Positions 41,491 to 50,575 of a stretch of 64,000 bases of DNA are shown piece by piece (the stretch's first letter is position 1; the number at the start of each line of letters is the position of its first letter). The notes beneath the pieces were generated by a model, which had not been told where the DNA came from, did no database searches, and was given only the letters and a program-made list of their open reading frames with translations. The stretch lies in NCBI GenBank assembly GCA_002412715.1, contig DHVP01000031.1, positions 25,704 through 89,703 on the forward strand, in the 5' to 3' direction. Position numbers and translations under genes: made by a program. This stretch comes from Deltaproteobacteria bacterium UBA5205. GTDB lineage: Bacteria > Desulfobacterota > Syntrophorhabdia > Syntrophorhabdales > Syntrophorhabdaceae.

Positions 41491-42173
41491 CGGGTTTCCT
41501 TTATTGAATATGCACCGATATCGAGAAAGTAATATCCCGGCGCCGACCGGACACCGCCTTTTTCAAATTGGATGGGACTGTGGAAGATGGGGCCGTCATA
41601 GACGAAACTGTGGTATTCGCCTCTCTCGCCGCATAGGTCCACCGAATCACGCAGGGATTGGAGGTCGTTTACAAATGTGCTGTCTATTTCCCTGCCGATC
41701 CAGGTATCATCGAGATAATTTCGATCGACGGCGACGATCACTGCTTTGAAACCGCTGTTTATAAATTCGGAAAGCAGGTCGTCTCTTTTTGCGAGCCACA
41801 GGGGAAGGGAAGGGCGCACCGCGCATTCAGAACAGACTCTTTCCACCCAGGCCCTGTGCTCCTCCATATCGATATCGCCAAAGACACCCTGGGATATACC
41901 CTCGTTGTTCAACCCGGAGAGTACGCTCTTGAACTCCTCCTCGTACCCGTCCCACGTCGTCTTTCGCTGTATAAGGGGGATACCGATGGCCTTAGCCTGG
42001 AGCGAAAGGAGGGCGGCCTCGATGCCGTGTGTGCGGGAGTGGGAACCATCCTCCGTTACCATGTTGACGAGACGGGTCACGGCAATCCCCGAACCAATGG
42101 CCCTGTACAACGCCAGGGCACTTTCCTTGCCACCGCTCCAGGAACAAAATACATGTTTCGGATCGTCATTCAT
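41487..42173 (-). CDS. PP-loop ATP-pyrophosphatase of the diphthine--ammonia ligase (Dph6/MJ0570) family
   Basis: A 228-aa protein. The start at 42173 gives MNDDPKHVFCSWSGGKESA, whose SGGKES (residues 13-18) is the PP-loop that binds ATP for adenylation. EEHRAWVERVCSECAVRPSL and LPLWLAKRDDLLSEFINSGF fit the Dph6/MJ0570 family. Dph6 amidates diphthine in eukaryotes; bacteria lack diphthamide, so its role here must differ. It lies between another PP-loop gene and btuF in the corrinoid operon, which suggests an amidation step on a corrinoid side chain or precursor; this is inference. Confidence 0.8.
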   Translation of the reverse strand: MNDDPKHVFCSWSGGKESALALYRAIGSGIAVTRLVNMVTEDGSHSRTHGIEAALLSLQAKAIGIPLIQRKTTWDGYEEEFKSVLSGLNNEGISQGVFGDIDMEEHRAWVERVCSECAVRPSLPLWLAKRDDLLSEFINSGFKAVIVAVDRNYLDDTWIGREIDSTFVNDLQSLRDSVDLCGERGEYHSFVYDGPIFHSPIQFEKGGVRSAPGYYFLDIGAYSIKETR

Positions 42174-43105
42174 CAGGCATACCCCTCTACCCATCCGCAT
42201 ATCCTGCAATGACTGCGGTCCTGCTTCATTCCCGCGCCGCATCCCTCACAGGGTTTTTCATCTTCCTGCGGGACGGGGACGTCGCCAACTTTCTCTCTGT
42301 AGATCTCGTAGTAATAAAGATGTGCCTTGTTGAAGAAGCGCATACCCCGTGAGCGCTTCTTCTCCTCAAATTCGCGGTCTGATATGACGGTATCGAGAAT
42401 TGCATTGAGACCTGCCATCCCCGAACCTGTTTCAAGGGGTCTCTTGTCCTGCCAGAGGATGCTGTCAGGCAAAAGACCCTCAAGGGCCCGTCTTAAGATC
42501 CATTTGCCGTGCACCCTGCCTTTTTCTTTCCTGATCTTCCATTTTCCCCGTATCCGGAGGGCAAAATCAAGGACTTCCTCATGAAGGAAGGGCTGGAGCA
42601 CCTCGATATCGAAATGCCGCGCAAGAGACGTTGAATTGAAGCTCATTACCCGGGTCAGGTGCGCGAGGTATCCCTCCAGGTCCTCCATCGACGCCATGTA
42701 TGAGTAACCGGCGAAAAGCTCATCCGACCCGTCGCCGGTCATGACGGACTTCAAACCCATCAATTTCGCCTCTTTAATGGCGAAATAGACGGCAAGATCA
42801 TTGGGAAGAGCAGGGTCGAAACTCTGCAGTATTGCAATCACCTGCGGCATCGCGGTGAGGGCCTCATCGACGGGCACGGTCCTGTGGGTAAGAGCCATCC
42901 CCAGCGCACCAGCGGCCTTAAGGGCATATTCCAGGTCAGGCCCATCGTCCCCGAGCGTCACGAGGATACCTTTTTTGCATCCCGAAAGAACGGCGGCGAT
43001 GGAAGAGTCCAGGCCGCCGGAGAAAAGGATACCTTCGGGCCGCAGACCGCCGAAGACCTTTTCGAGCTTTTCCCTCAACATTATTATAGTATCATCGGGC
43101 AACAT
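42173..43105 (-). CDS. Asparagine-synthase-like PP-loop protein with C-terminal zinc ribbon
   Basis: A 310-aa protein related to the synthetase half of asparagine synthetase, without the glutaminase domain. It has the PP-loop FSGGLDSS (residues 28-35) and VMTGDGSDELFAGYSYM. The C-terminus adds a zinc ribbon (CEGCG and CRICG). The ATG at 43105 is preferred (GAGG upstream, 7 bp after btuB). It lies second in the riboswitch operon. Loss of the glutaminase means that ammonia must come from elsewhere or that another nucleophile is used. The substrate is unknown; a corrinoid carboxylate is possible. Confidence 0.78.
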   Translation of the reverse strand: MLPDDTIIMLREKLEKVFGGLRPEGILFSGGLDSSIAAVLSGCKKGILVTLGDDGPDLEYALKAAGALGMALTHRTVPVDEALTAMPQVIAILQSFDPALPNDLAVYFAIKEAKLMGLKSVMTGDGSDELFAGYSYMASMEDLEGYLAHLTRVMSFNSTSLARHFDIEVLQPFLHEEVLDFALRIRGKWKIRKEKGRVHGKWILRRALEGLLPDSILWQDKRPLETGSGMAGLNAILDTVISDREFEEKKRSRGMRFFNKAHLYYYEIYREKVGDVPVPQEDEKPCEGCGAGMKQDRSHCRICGWVEGYA

Positions 43106-43112
43106 GGATTCC

Positions 43113-45110
43113 TCAGAACTTGTATATATATTGTACCCCCAGTATGTAATTCCGTTCGGGGGACGGATAATAGTTTCTCGCGCCCGTCGCGTTGGAGATA
43201 ACGGCATATTCACTGTATTGTCTGTCAAAAAGGTTTCTGACCCCGCCCGTCACTTTCAGACCCTTCCAGGTATAGACTCCCGTGAGATCATGAATGGTGA
43301 AACCGCCGAGGGCTGGATAGGCATTCCTGATATCGCTCGTCATATAGCGGTCGCCTGCATATAACGACGAGAAAGTGAGGGTCAGGTTATTAAGGGCAAA
43401 GGAAAGGGCGCCTGTCAGTTTATTCCTCGGAACCATGGGAACCCGGTTCCCGTCGAGGTCGTCTCCGTCAAATTTCGCTTCCATGTACGTGTAGCCGAGA
43501 TCAAGTCTCAGGCCGGGGACAATGACCCAGAAAAACGACGTCTCGAGACCCTCACGCTTTGTCTTGCCGTAGTTGGAATTGGTAAACGTGAGGGGGTTGT
43601 AGTATATCTCGTTCTTATGGCGGCCGGAAAAGACCGTCGCGCTGGCGCCGATGTTTTTTGCGAAGTTAAACCGGATTCCCAGATCGATCTCTTTTGCCGT
43701 GTGGGGTTCCAGTGCCTCGTTGATCGGCGGTGTCGCAAAGGGGCTGAAGTATTCGTCGGTAGCCGGGAATCGGAAGCCTTTAGAATAATTGACGAATATA
43801 TTTCCTCTCTCCGGGAAGACGTAATTGAGACCGAAGCGGAAGGCGTCCTTTTCCTTCTTGACAAAATCGTTGATCGGAGCCAGGAACCCGGTATTGTCGG
43901 TATAATCGATATCATATTTGACCTTGGCCAGGCGGTAGCCGGCGCTGAACAGAAGGTCTTTCATGATATGAATCTCATCGTTCACGTAAAAACCGTATTC
44001 CGTTTTATTAATGTTGGTATCGGAATCGGTACCGGTGCCGAGATCGTTACTCCGGCTGGGAGAATAGTAATAGTCGATTCCGCCGACAAGAGTGTTCTTC
44101 AGCGAAAAAATGTTTTCCTTGATCGTGATCTTCGGTGTGAGGGACATAGTCTCAAATCGCCTCATGGAATCCCAGGGATTGCCATCCATGTCGTAATGAA
44201 AGGAAGAGTGCCTTTTCCGGTAGGCTGCGCCCATGGAAAGAAGAACGGTCTCGTAGGGCTTTGCGGATGCCTCGACATCGATGAAATTGTCTTCGGTATT
44301 ACCTTCGTCCAGAGGGGTCTTGGAGTCCTTCCTGTCGTAAACGTCCCGGTGCAAGTCTGCATCGGTCAAGGGTCCGGGCAGGCCGTAGGTATCCCTGTGG
44401 TGTCCCGCCTTTACGCTCACCGTGAAATCCCTGGGGAGATCGAAGGAAAAGGACCCGAAGGCATCTCTGGCGCGGATATCGTTATTGTGTCTGTAACCAC
44501 TTGTTTCATATGAAGAAGTAAGAATGTTGTAGGAAAGTCTGCCTTGTCTCCCCGATGCACCGAGATAAGGGTTGTAGAGGTCGTAGCTGCCGGTATTGAG
44601 ACCTGCAATAACCGACGGGGCGCCTTCACCCTTCTTGAGGATGATATTGACGGCACCTCCTATCGCGTTGTCGCCGTACAGGACGCTCGCCGGTCCCCGG
44701 TATATCTCGATCCGCTCGATCATCTCCACGGGTACCTGCATGAGGTCGGTCCCGGACATGTCGATCTCGTTCACCCGTCTGCCGTCAATAAGAAAGAGCG
44801 AGTTTTGAGCCGCGGTCTCGCCAAAGCCGCGTATGTCGATCGTCGAATACTTCGGGTTTCCGAGAAGACTTCGTGTGAAGACACCCTGCTCGTCCCTGAA
44901 TACGTCCGTGAGAGTCCGTGTGCCTTTCTCCTCGATCTGCTCCCGGCTGATGATGGAAATGTTCGCCGGAACCTCCTTGATCTTCGACTCGGTCCGTGTC
45001 GCCGTGACAACGATACTGTCGAGCGTGTAGGGCGACTCTTCCGCAAATGCGAAAAGGGGGACAAATAAAAGTATACCTGAAAGAAAACAACGAAAAGGAC
45101 TGCGGGCCAT
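43113..45110 (-). CDS. btuB: TonB-dependent outer-membrane corrinoid receptor
   Basis: A 665-aa outer-membrane receptor. A signal peptide ends near LFAFA, a TonB-box-like YTLDSIVVTATR follows, then the plug domain (IDGRRVNEIDMSGTDLMQVP, IEIYRGPASVLYGDNAIGGA) and a 22-strand-type barrel ending in aromatic residues (YILGVQYIYKF, C-terminal Phe). The upstream cobalamin riboswitch and the downstream btuFCD make corrinoid the likely substrate. It is the first gene of the nine-gene operon. The SD AAGGAGG overlaps a small stem that can pair it. Confidence 0.93.
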   Translation of the reverse strand: MARSPFRCFLSGILLFVPLFAFAEESPYTLDSIVVTATRTESKIKEVPANISIISREQIEEKGTRTLTDVFRDEQGVFTRSLLGNPKYSTIDIRGFGETAAQNSLFLIDGRRVNEIDMSGTDLMQVPVEMIERIEIYRGPASVLYGDNAIGGAVNIILKKGEGAPSVIAGLNTGSYDLYNPYLGASGRQGRLSYNILTSSYETSGYRHNNDIRARDAFGSFSFDLPRDFTVSVKAGHHRDTYGLPGPLTDADLHRDVYDRKDSKTPLDEGNTEDNFIDVEASAKPYETVLLSMGAAYRKRHSSFHYDMDGNPWDSMRRFETMSLTPKITIKENIFSLKNTLVGGIDYYYSPSRSNDLGTGTDSDTNINKTEYGFYVNDEIHIMKDLLFSAGYRLAKVKYDIDYTDNTGFLAPINDFVKKEKDAFRFGLNYVFPERGNIFVNYSKGFRFPATDEYFSPFATPPINEALEPHTAKEIDLGIRFNFAKNIGASATVFSGRHKNEIYYNPLTFTNSNYGKTKREGLETSFFWVIVPGLRLDLGYTYMEAKFDGDDLDGNRVPMVPRNKLTGALSFALNNLTLTFSSLYAGDRYMTSDIRNAYPALGGFTIHDLTGVYTWKGLKVTGGVRNLFDRQYSEYAVISNATGARNYYPSPERNYILGVQYIYKF

Positions 45111-45149
45111 GGAAACCTCCTTATGCCTCGTAAGGATAATTTCTCGAAG

Positions 45150-45312
45150 AATTCAACCCAAGGTTTCCTGACTGAGGGAGGTACGAGCCAGCGCGCCTTC
45201 CCGTTCCATTTTTCCGGAACAGTGGCCGGCCTCACGCCGTGCGCTGCTTGATCCCATCACAGTTGCGGGACAGCGGAAGATTCTCACTTCACTTCCCTTG
45301 CAAGTTGAACCG
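45150..45312 (-). promoter_or_regulatory. Cobalamin riboswitch
   Basis: On the minus strand, in order: P1 strand TTCAAC, AAGGGAAGTGAAGTGAGAA, the conserved core CTGTCCCGCAACTGTGA, several variable stems, the B12-box-like AGTCAGGAAACCTTG, and the closing GTTGAA. Downstream, CCTTA can pair with TAAGG that overlaps the btuB SD, which fits translational control. Adenosylcobalamin should shut down the operon. Confidence 0.88.
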
Positions 45313-45416
45313 TAACGAGTATATGAGTCTTTTTAACACAAGCACTAGCAAAAATCAAAGAGTTCTTTTTCTCATTTTGGGCCAACTATGATAAGGTATA
45401 GGCGGTACGATCAGAT

Positions 45417-45830
45417 ATGGCCAAATGCGAAGATATCCGTCAAAGATTTAATGACTGCAATGTAGGGCGTCTCCTCGGTATCGAGGTTTGTGAGGTGGAA
45501 GAGGGGATGGCACGGGGAAGGATGCTCGTCACAAAGGACCATGTTAACGTATTCGGGGGTATCCATGGCGGCATTCTTTTTACCTTTGCGGACCACGTCG
45601 GAGGTGCCTGCGGAAACAGCATGGACTACAAGGCGCTGCTCGTCGAATCCACCGCTCGCTTCAAAAAGAGTGCAAGGGAAGGGGAGACCATATACGCACA
45701 GGCCCGCTTGGTCCATTCCCGGAAGAAGGTGGACAATATAGAGATCACCGTCACCAATGATAGCGGCGAGACGTTGGCCATTTTACAGATGGTCTCCTAC
45801 ATTGTGGAAAATGCGGCAGAGACTTCTTAA
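45417..45830 (+). CDS. PaaI-family hotdog thioesterase
   Basis: A 137-aa hotdog-fold acyl-CoA thioesterase. The signature GGIHGGILFTFADHVGGACG contains the central HGG motif and the Asp of the long helix. The short length and lack of additional domains fit the PaaI group, which hydrolyses aryl- or acyl-CoA in the cytoplasm. It starts about 100 bp from the divergent riboswitch and its 3' end overlaps the DNA glycosylase gene by 20 bp. Confidence 0.85.
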   Translation: MAKCEDIRQRFNDCNVGRLLGIEVCEVEEGMARGRMLVTKDHVNVFGGIHGGILFTFADHVGGACGNSMDYKALLVESTARFKKSAREGETIYAQARLVHSRKKVDNIEITVTNDSGETLAILQMVSYIVENAAETS

Positions 45831-46455
45831 GATCTTCGAAATACTCTTGGAAAATTTCGGGGAAAGGCACTGGTGGCCGGGAGATACGGCTCTCGAGATC
45901 ATTGTAGGCGCCGTCCTCACCCAGAATACCTCCTGGAAGAACGTAGAGAAAGCGATTGCAAACCTGAAATCGGCGGGGTTGCTGGATATCGAAAGCCTGT
46001 ATAACGCAAGAGACGAAACTCTGGCAGGGCACATAAGATCGTCAGGATATTACAATTTAAAAACAATTAGATTAAAGAATATAATTAAGGTTATACATGA
46101 CGAATACATGTCATCTATCGAAGTTTTAAAGGAAAAAGAACTGTTTGAATTACGGCTGCAGCTCCTCGGTGTCAAGGGGATCGGGGAGGAAACCGCCGAT
46201 AGCATCCTTCTTTATGCCCTTGAAAAGCCGATCTTTGTGATTGACGCTTACACAAAGCGCTTTCTTACGAATCACGGGCTCTATGACGGATCATACAGGT
46301 ATTCGGACGTGCAGGCCTTTTTCATGAACAATCTGCCTTCGGATACCTATCTCTTTAACGAATACCACGCACTTATCGTAGCGCTCTGTCAGCAGTTTTG
46401 TGTGAAGACCCCGAAATGCAAAGAGTGTCCGTTGAAAAAGGATAAACAGTGCTAG
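45811..46455 (+). CDS. HhH-GPD DNA glycosylase (endonuclease III superfamily, MagIII-like)
   Basis: A 214-aa protein if started at ATG 45811 (MRQRLLKIFEI), 20 bp inside the thioesterase gene. Blocks HWWPGDTALEIIVGAVLTQN and TSWKNVEKAI are typical of the 3-methyladenine glycosylase branch (COG2231). The helix-hairpin-helix is LLGVKGIGEETADSILLYAL with the catalytic Asp in VIDAYTKR. The C-terminal cysteines (CVKTPKCKECPLKKDKQC) bind a 4Fe-4S cluster. It excises damaged bases in base-excision repair. Confidence 0.85.
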   Translation: MRQRLLKIFEILLENFGERHWWPGDTALEIIVGAVLTQNTSWKNVEKAIANLKSAGLLDIESLYNARDETLAGHIRSSGYYNLKTIRLKNIIKVIHDEYMSSIEVLKEKELFELRLQLLGVKGIGEETADSILLYALEKPIFVIDAYTKRFLTNHGLYDGSYRYSDVQAFFMNNLPSDTYLFNEYHALIVALCQQFCVKTPKCKECPLKKDKQC

Positions 46456-47492
46456 TCCGAAACGACTGTTACTTTGACATCGCCTGCGGCTTTTTCGATA
46501 ATGCCGATGCGGGCTGCAGTCTCACCTGAGCTGGTGAGCGACAGAACGACATCTTCGGCATCACGATCGTTGACGATCAGCACAAAACCAGTCCCCATAT
46601 TGAAAGTCGAGCAGGCTTCGGTGATATCGAGATTTCCTGCCTCCATGAGAACCTGAAAGATCGGCGGGACTTTGCGGGGATCGACATGGAGAGTCGTGCA
46701 AAGGCCGTCGGGGATAATCCTGGATATATTGCCCGGAAGGCCGCCCCCCGTTATGTGGGCCATGCCCTTGACGGTGAAGCGGTTGACGATCTCGAGTACG
46801 GGTTTGACGTAGATTCGGGTCGGTTTCAGCAATTCCTCGTAGAGTTTTCCGGATAGACCCGGGATCGCTTCATCGATGCGAAAATCTTTCACATCGAAAA
46901 GGAGTTTTCTTACCAGGGAATACCCGTTGCTGTGAAGGCCATTGGATCGAAGGCCGATAACAGCGTCGCCGGCCTGAATAGTCGAACCGTCAATGATCTT
47001 GTCTTTTTCGACGACACCCACCGCAAAACCGGCGAGGTCGTATTCATCGTCTTTATAGAAGGAGGGCATTTCGGCCGTTTCCCCTCCCACGAGTGCACAA
47101 TCGGCCTGAAGGCAACCGTCGACGACGCCCCCGATCACCTGCGGATAGACATTTTCATCGATCTTTCCACACGCATAATAGTCGAGAAAGAAGAGGGGTT
47201 TGGCCCCGAGGGTCAATATGTCGTTTACGCTCATGCCCACGAGGTCAATGCCGACCGTGTCATGCTTTCCCGACATGAAGGCAAGCTTCAGCTTTGTACC
47301 CACACCATCGGTTGAACTCACCAGGACGGGGTTTTTGTAGGACTTCGGTACCTCGGTGAGAGCGGCGAAACCACCGATCATATTGAGGACATTCACGTTA
47401 TGGGTGGCCTTAATGCGCCCCTTGAGATTGTCGATGAGACGATCAGCCTTAGCTATATCAACACCTGAATCTTTGTATGTTATAGTTTTCAC
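46452..47492 (-). CDS. purM: Phosphoribosylformylglycinamidine cyclo-ligase (AIR synthetase)
   Basis: A 346-aa enzyme of the normal length. It converts FGAM to aminoimidazole ribonucleotide using ATP. Typical blocks are TYKDSGVDIAKADRLID, the DGVGTKLKLAF loop, GIDLVGMSVNDILTLGAKPLFFLDY, ALVGGETAEMPSFY and HITGGGLPGNI. Its stop overlaps the convergent glycosylase gene by 4 bp. Other purine genes (IMP cyclohydrolase, purD) lie 6 kb away. Confidence 0.96.
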   Translation of the reverse strand: MKTITYKDSGVDIAKADRLIDNLKGRIKATHNVNVLNMIGGFAALTEVPKSYKNPVLVSSTDGVGTKLKLAFMSGKHDTVGIDLVGMSVNDILTLGAKPLFFLDYYACGKIDENVYPQVIGGVVDGCLQADCALVGGETAEMPSFYKDDEYDLAGFAVGVVEKDKIIDGSTIQAGDAVIGLRSNGLHSNGYSLVRKLLFDVKDFRIDEAIPGLSGKLYEELLKPTRIYVKPVLEIVNRFTVKGMAHITGGGLPGNISRIIPDGLCTTLHVDPRKVPPIFQVLMEAGNLDITEACSTFNMGTGFVLIVNDRDAEDVVLSLTSSGETAARIGIIEKAAGDVKVTVVSD

Positions 47493-47590
47493 GGTTTTAA
47501 TGTAAGATTATTCCTGAACGATTGTCAATCGAAAGGTTGCCGTCGAAATACACTTTTCCCGGCTGATTTCCCCAGAAGCACCGGGACCGA

Positions 47591-47875
47591 TCAGACCATT
47601 CTCGCGATAAAATCCTCAACAGGGATTGCAGGCAGCGTAATGATCTGGATAGTGCCCCTGGATCCGAGTTCGATGGATAATTTGGCGATCGCCTCATTGT
47701 TGGGGGCCTCAAGAATATTGAGAAAATCGTACTGACCGAGAACTGCGTACTGGGCAAGGACCTTTGCACCCATACTCTCGATCTCCCGGTTGACTTCCTC
47801 GATCCTCTCGGGATGCTTTTTGATCGTTTTCCGTCCCTCATCCGTCAGTGTGCTGATCATTATGTAGATTGGCAT
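47591..47875 (-). CDS. GYD-domain protein
   Basis: A 94-aa protein of the GYD family: TLTDEGRKTIKKHPERIEEV, then GAKVLAQYAVLGQYDFLNIL and APNNEAIAKLSIELGSRGTI. The GQYDF block corresponds to the family's GxYD motif. The fold is ferredoxin-like, and the biochemical role is unknown. It is separated from purM by about 100 bp and lies leftward of the divergent por operon. Confidence 0.8.
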   Translation of the reverse strand: MPIYIMISTLTDEGRKTIKKHPERIEEVNREIESMGAKVLAQYAVLGQYDFLNILEAPNNEAIAKLSIELGSRGTIQIITLPAIPVEDFIARMV

Positions 47876-48020
47876 ATTTAGTACCCCCCAAAAGGTTTTT
47901 GATCGTATATAGATTGTAATATACCTGTCCGGTTTGTCAATATTAATTATGTTTTCATGACAGGGATTTACCGAGGGTTTTATGTACCCGTTTTCACATT
48001 ATTCAACGTAAAACATGGTG

Positions 48021-48049
48021 TTGATTGAGGGAAGGAAATGTGCTATCAT
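48021..48049 (+). promoter_or_regulatory. Promoter candidate of the por operon
   Basis: TTGATT (48021-48026) and TATCAT (48044-48049) with 17-bp spacing. A leader of roughly 110 nt without obvious structure leads to porD. Confidence 0.5.
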
Positions 48050-48164
48050 CTACCACTTAAATATCAAACACTTTATATGAACCATTTTGTTCAAACTTTC
48101 ACATATCGATTCACAGTTAAAATAAATCAACGCAGCTCTTTATTTTCTATACGAAGGGGGATCT

Positions 48165-48458
48165 ATGGCTAAACCTATGGATCAATACAAGTGGCATGAA
48201 CTAACAGTAGGTTGTGTTATTGAAGATGTCGGAAACGCAATGGAGTATAAGACCGGGGACTGGCGTTCTTCCAAGCCCGTCTGGAACAGGGAAAAATGCA
48301 CGAAGTGTGGTCTTTGTTGGCTCTTCTGTCCTGATGCTGCCATCCGTCAGAGGGATGACGGCTTCTACGAGGCCGATCTGGACTATTGCAAAGGGTGCGG
48401 CATCTGCGCGAAGGAGTGCAAACCAGGTGCAATTGCGATGGTGGAGGAGGAACGATGA
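48165..48458 (+). CDS. porD: Pyruvate:ferredoxin oxidoreductase delta (ferredoxin) subunit
   Basis: A 97-aa subunit with two 4Fe-4S clusters: CTKCGLCWLFCPDAAI and CKGCGICAKECKPGAI. The N-terminal extension (GDWRSSKPVWNREKC) is typical of PorD/VorD. It relays electrons from the TPP centre of PorB to external ferredoxin. The SD GGGGG lies before ATG; its stop overlaps porA (ATGA). Confidence 0.93.
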   Translation: MAKPMDQYKWHELTVGCVIEDVGNAMEYKTGDWRSSKPVWNREKCTKCGLCWLFCPDAAIRQRDDGFYEADLDYCKGCGICAKECKPGAIAMVEEER

Positions 48459-49636
48459 GCACGAAAAAAGGCATGGAAGTATCCATCGCGGCATCGGTTG
48501 CGGCAAAGTTGGCCCGTGTCGAGGCGATCGCCGCGTATCCCATCACACCTCAGACACATATAGTCGAGCATCTTGCGGAGCTTGTCGCCAATGGCGAGCT
48601 TGAGGCGGCCTATATCAACGTCGAGTCCGAACACTCCGCCATGTCCGCCTGTGTCGGCGCTTCCGCGACGGGCGCCCGCACATTTACATCGACAAGTTCC
48701 CAGGGCATGGAGCTTATGCATGAGATCCTTTTCATAGCATCGGGCATGCGCCTTCCGATTGTCATGGCCGCTGTCAACCGGGCACTGTCTTCGCCGCTTT
48801 CCATCTGGGGAGACCATTCGGACATCATGGCAGCTCGTGATACGGGATGGGTCATGGTTTTTTGCGAGAACGGCCAGGAAGTCGTAGATTCAATTATAAT
48901 GGCCTTTAAGATAGCCGAAGATCGGCGCGTTCTTCTACCGATGATGGTCAATCTTGATGGATTCTCATTGAGCCACGTCATCGAACCAATCGAATTCCCT
49001 TCGCAGGAAGACGTAGACCGGTTCCTGCCTCCCTATAATCCGTTGTACACCCTCCATCCGGACAAGCCCGTCACAATGGGTGCTTACGCGATGCCCGAAC
49101 TCTACACCGAGGCAAAGTACAGTCAGGAGATGGCCATCAGGAATTCCAAGAGCGTCGTCAAGGAGGTTATGGACCAGTTCTCCCGGGAATTCGGCAGAAC
49201 ATACAACCTTGTGGAAACATACAATACAGAAAAGGCCGACACTATCTTCATGGCATTGGGGTCGATCAACGAGAACATCAAGACTGCGATAGACAGCCTC
49301 AAAGAGGAAGGAAAGGAGCTTGGCCTTGTTTCGCTGAGGCTTTTCAGACCTTTTCCCGACGCTGAGCTTTTCGAAGTGCTGAAAAATAAGAAGAAAATTG
49401 TCGTGCTGGAGCGCGTAATGCCGGGCGGCGCAATGAACGGTCCGCTTTTCAATGAAATGGCGAGTCTGGTGGTTTCCAACGGGTTGAATGTCCAACTGGA
49501 GAATTTCATCTTCGGGCTGGGTGGAAGAGATGTCGAACCCGAGGAGCTGATGGAGGTCTACGAACAGGTCGTTTCTTCGGGAAAGCTATCCCATGCTGAC
49601 AATAAGAACTACGGCGTGATAGGGGTGAGATCATGA
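48455..49636 (+). CDS. porA: Pyruvate:ferredoxin oxidoreductase alpha subunit
   Basis: A 393-aa alpha subunit starting at 48455 (SD GGAGGAGG). The family motif AIAAYPITPQTHIVEHLAEL is near the N-terminus, followed by YINVESEHSAMSACVGASAT and ATSSQGMELMHEILFIASGM-like sequence. It binds the pyrophosphate side of TPP and CoA together with PorB. It overlaps both neighbours by 4 bp. The exact 2-oxoacid (pyruvate versus branched-chain) is inferred from overall resemblance to PorA. Confidence 0.92.
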   Translation: MSTKKGMEVSIAASVAAKLARVEAIAAYPITPQTHIVEHLAELVANGELEAAYINVESEHSAMSACVGASATGARTFTSTSSQGMELMHEILFIASGMRLPIVMAAVNRALSSPLSIWGDHSDIMAARDTGWVMVFCENGQEVVDSIIMAFKIAEDRRVLLPMMVNLDGFSLSHVIEPIEFPSQEDVDRFLPPYNPLYTLHPDKPVTMGAYAMPELYTEAKYSQEMAIRNSKSVVKEVMDQFSREFGRTYNLVETYNTEKADTIFMALGSINENIKTAIDSLKEEGKELGLVSLRLFRPFPDAELFEVLKNKKKIVVLERVMPGGAMNGPLFNEMASLVVSNGLNVQLENFIFGLGGRDVEPEELMEVYEQVVSSGKLSHADNKNYGVIGVRS

Positions 49637-50559
49637 GAATGAAGAGTCTTGAACGATATACGGATAACCCTGAGTTTGAATACGCAACCTCAGGGCACAG
49701 GGCCTGTCAGGGCTGTGCAGAGATCCTTGCCCTGAGGCTGGGCCTCAAGGTTTTCGGCAGGGATTCGATCATTGCCATGGCAACAGGATGTATGGAAATC
49801 ATTTCGACACCGCTACCGACCACATCATGGCGCCTCCCCTGGATTCATGTCGCCTTTGAAAATGCGGCGGCCGTTGCCTCCGGCATCGAATCCGGCATCG
49901 GGATCCTTATGGATAAAGGAAAGATTGCAAGGAAAGATATTAATGTCATTGCCATCGCCGGCGACGGTGGAACAAGCGATATAGGCCTACAGGCCCTTTC
50001 CGGGGCAATGGAACGGGGACACAATTTCACCTATATCTGTGTCGATAATGAGGCGTACATGAATACGGGGATCCAGCGTTCATCATCGACGCCCTTCGGC
50101 GCAATGACAACAACAAGCCCTCCGGGCAAAAAAGGCATCGGACAGGCGACCCAGAAGAAAAACATGCCCAAGATAGCTGCGGCCCATAATATTCCCTATG
50201 TAGCGACGGCTTGTCCGTCCTATCCGTTCGATTTCCTGGCAAAGATAAAAAAGGCGAAGGCCACCAAGGGTCCGGCATACATACACGTCCTTTCCGTTTG
50301 CCCTACGGGTTGGCGGATACCATCGGACCAGGCTATTCATTATGGCAGGCTTGCGGTCAGAACGGGCATATTTCCTTTGTACGAAGTCGAAAACGGCAGA
50401 TACAGAATCACCTATAGCCCCGAACCCCTGAGACCGGTTAGCGAATATATTAAAGGGCAGGGCAGGTTCCGCCATTTAACGGAAGACCTCATTGCCGAGA
50501 TTCAGGATCATGTCAATCACGATTGGCAAGACTTGAAGAATCACAGCGAGATGAAATAG
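49633..50559 (+). CDS. porB: Pyruvate:ferredoxin oxidoreductase beta subunit
   Basis: A 308-aa TPP-binding subunit. The proximal 4Fe-4S cluster cysteines begin in GHRACQGCAEILA and continue with C in MATGCMEI; the last is in the VCPTGWRIP region. The TPP/Mg motif is AGDGGTSDIGLQAL followed by DNEAYMNTGIQRSS. It cleaves pyruvate with PorA and reduces ferredoxin. The gamma subunit that normally completes four-subunit Por is not in this operon. Confidence 0.93.
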   Translation: MRMKSLERYTDNPEFEYATSGHRACQGCAEILALRLGLKVFGRDSIIAMATGCMEIISTPLPTTSWRLPWIHVAFENAAAVASGIESGIGILMDKGKIARKDINVIAIAGDGGTSDIGLQALSGAMERGHNFTYICVDNEAYMNTGIQRSSSTPFGAMTTTSPPGKKGIGQATQKKNMPKIAAAHNIPYVATACPSYPFDFLAKIKKAKATKGPAYIHVLSVCPTGWRIPSDQAIHYGRLAVRTGIFPLYEVENGRYRITYSPEPLRPVSEYIKGQGRFRHLTEDLIAEIQDHVNHDWQDLKNHSEMK

Positions 50560-50575
50560 AGCATATTGCGGAATA

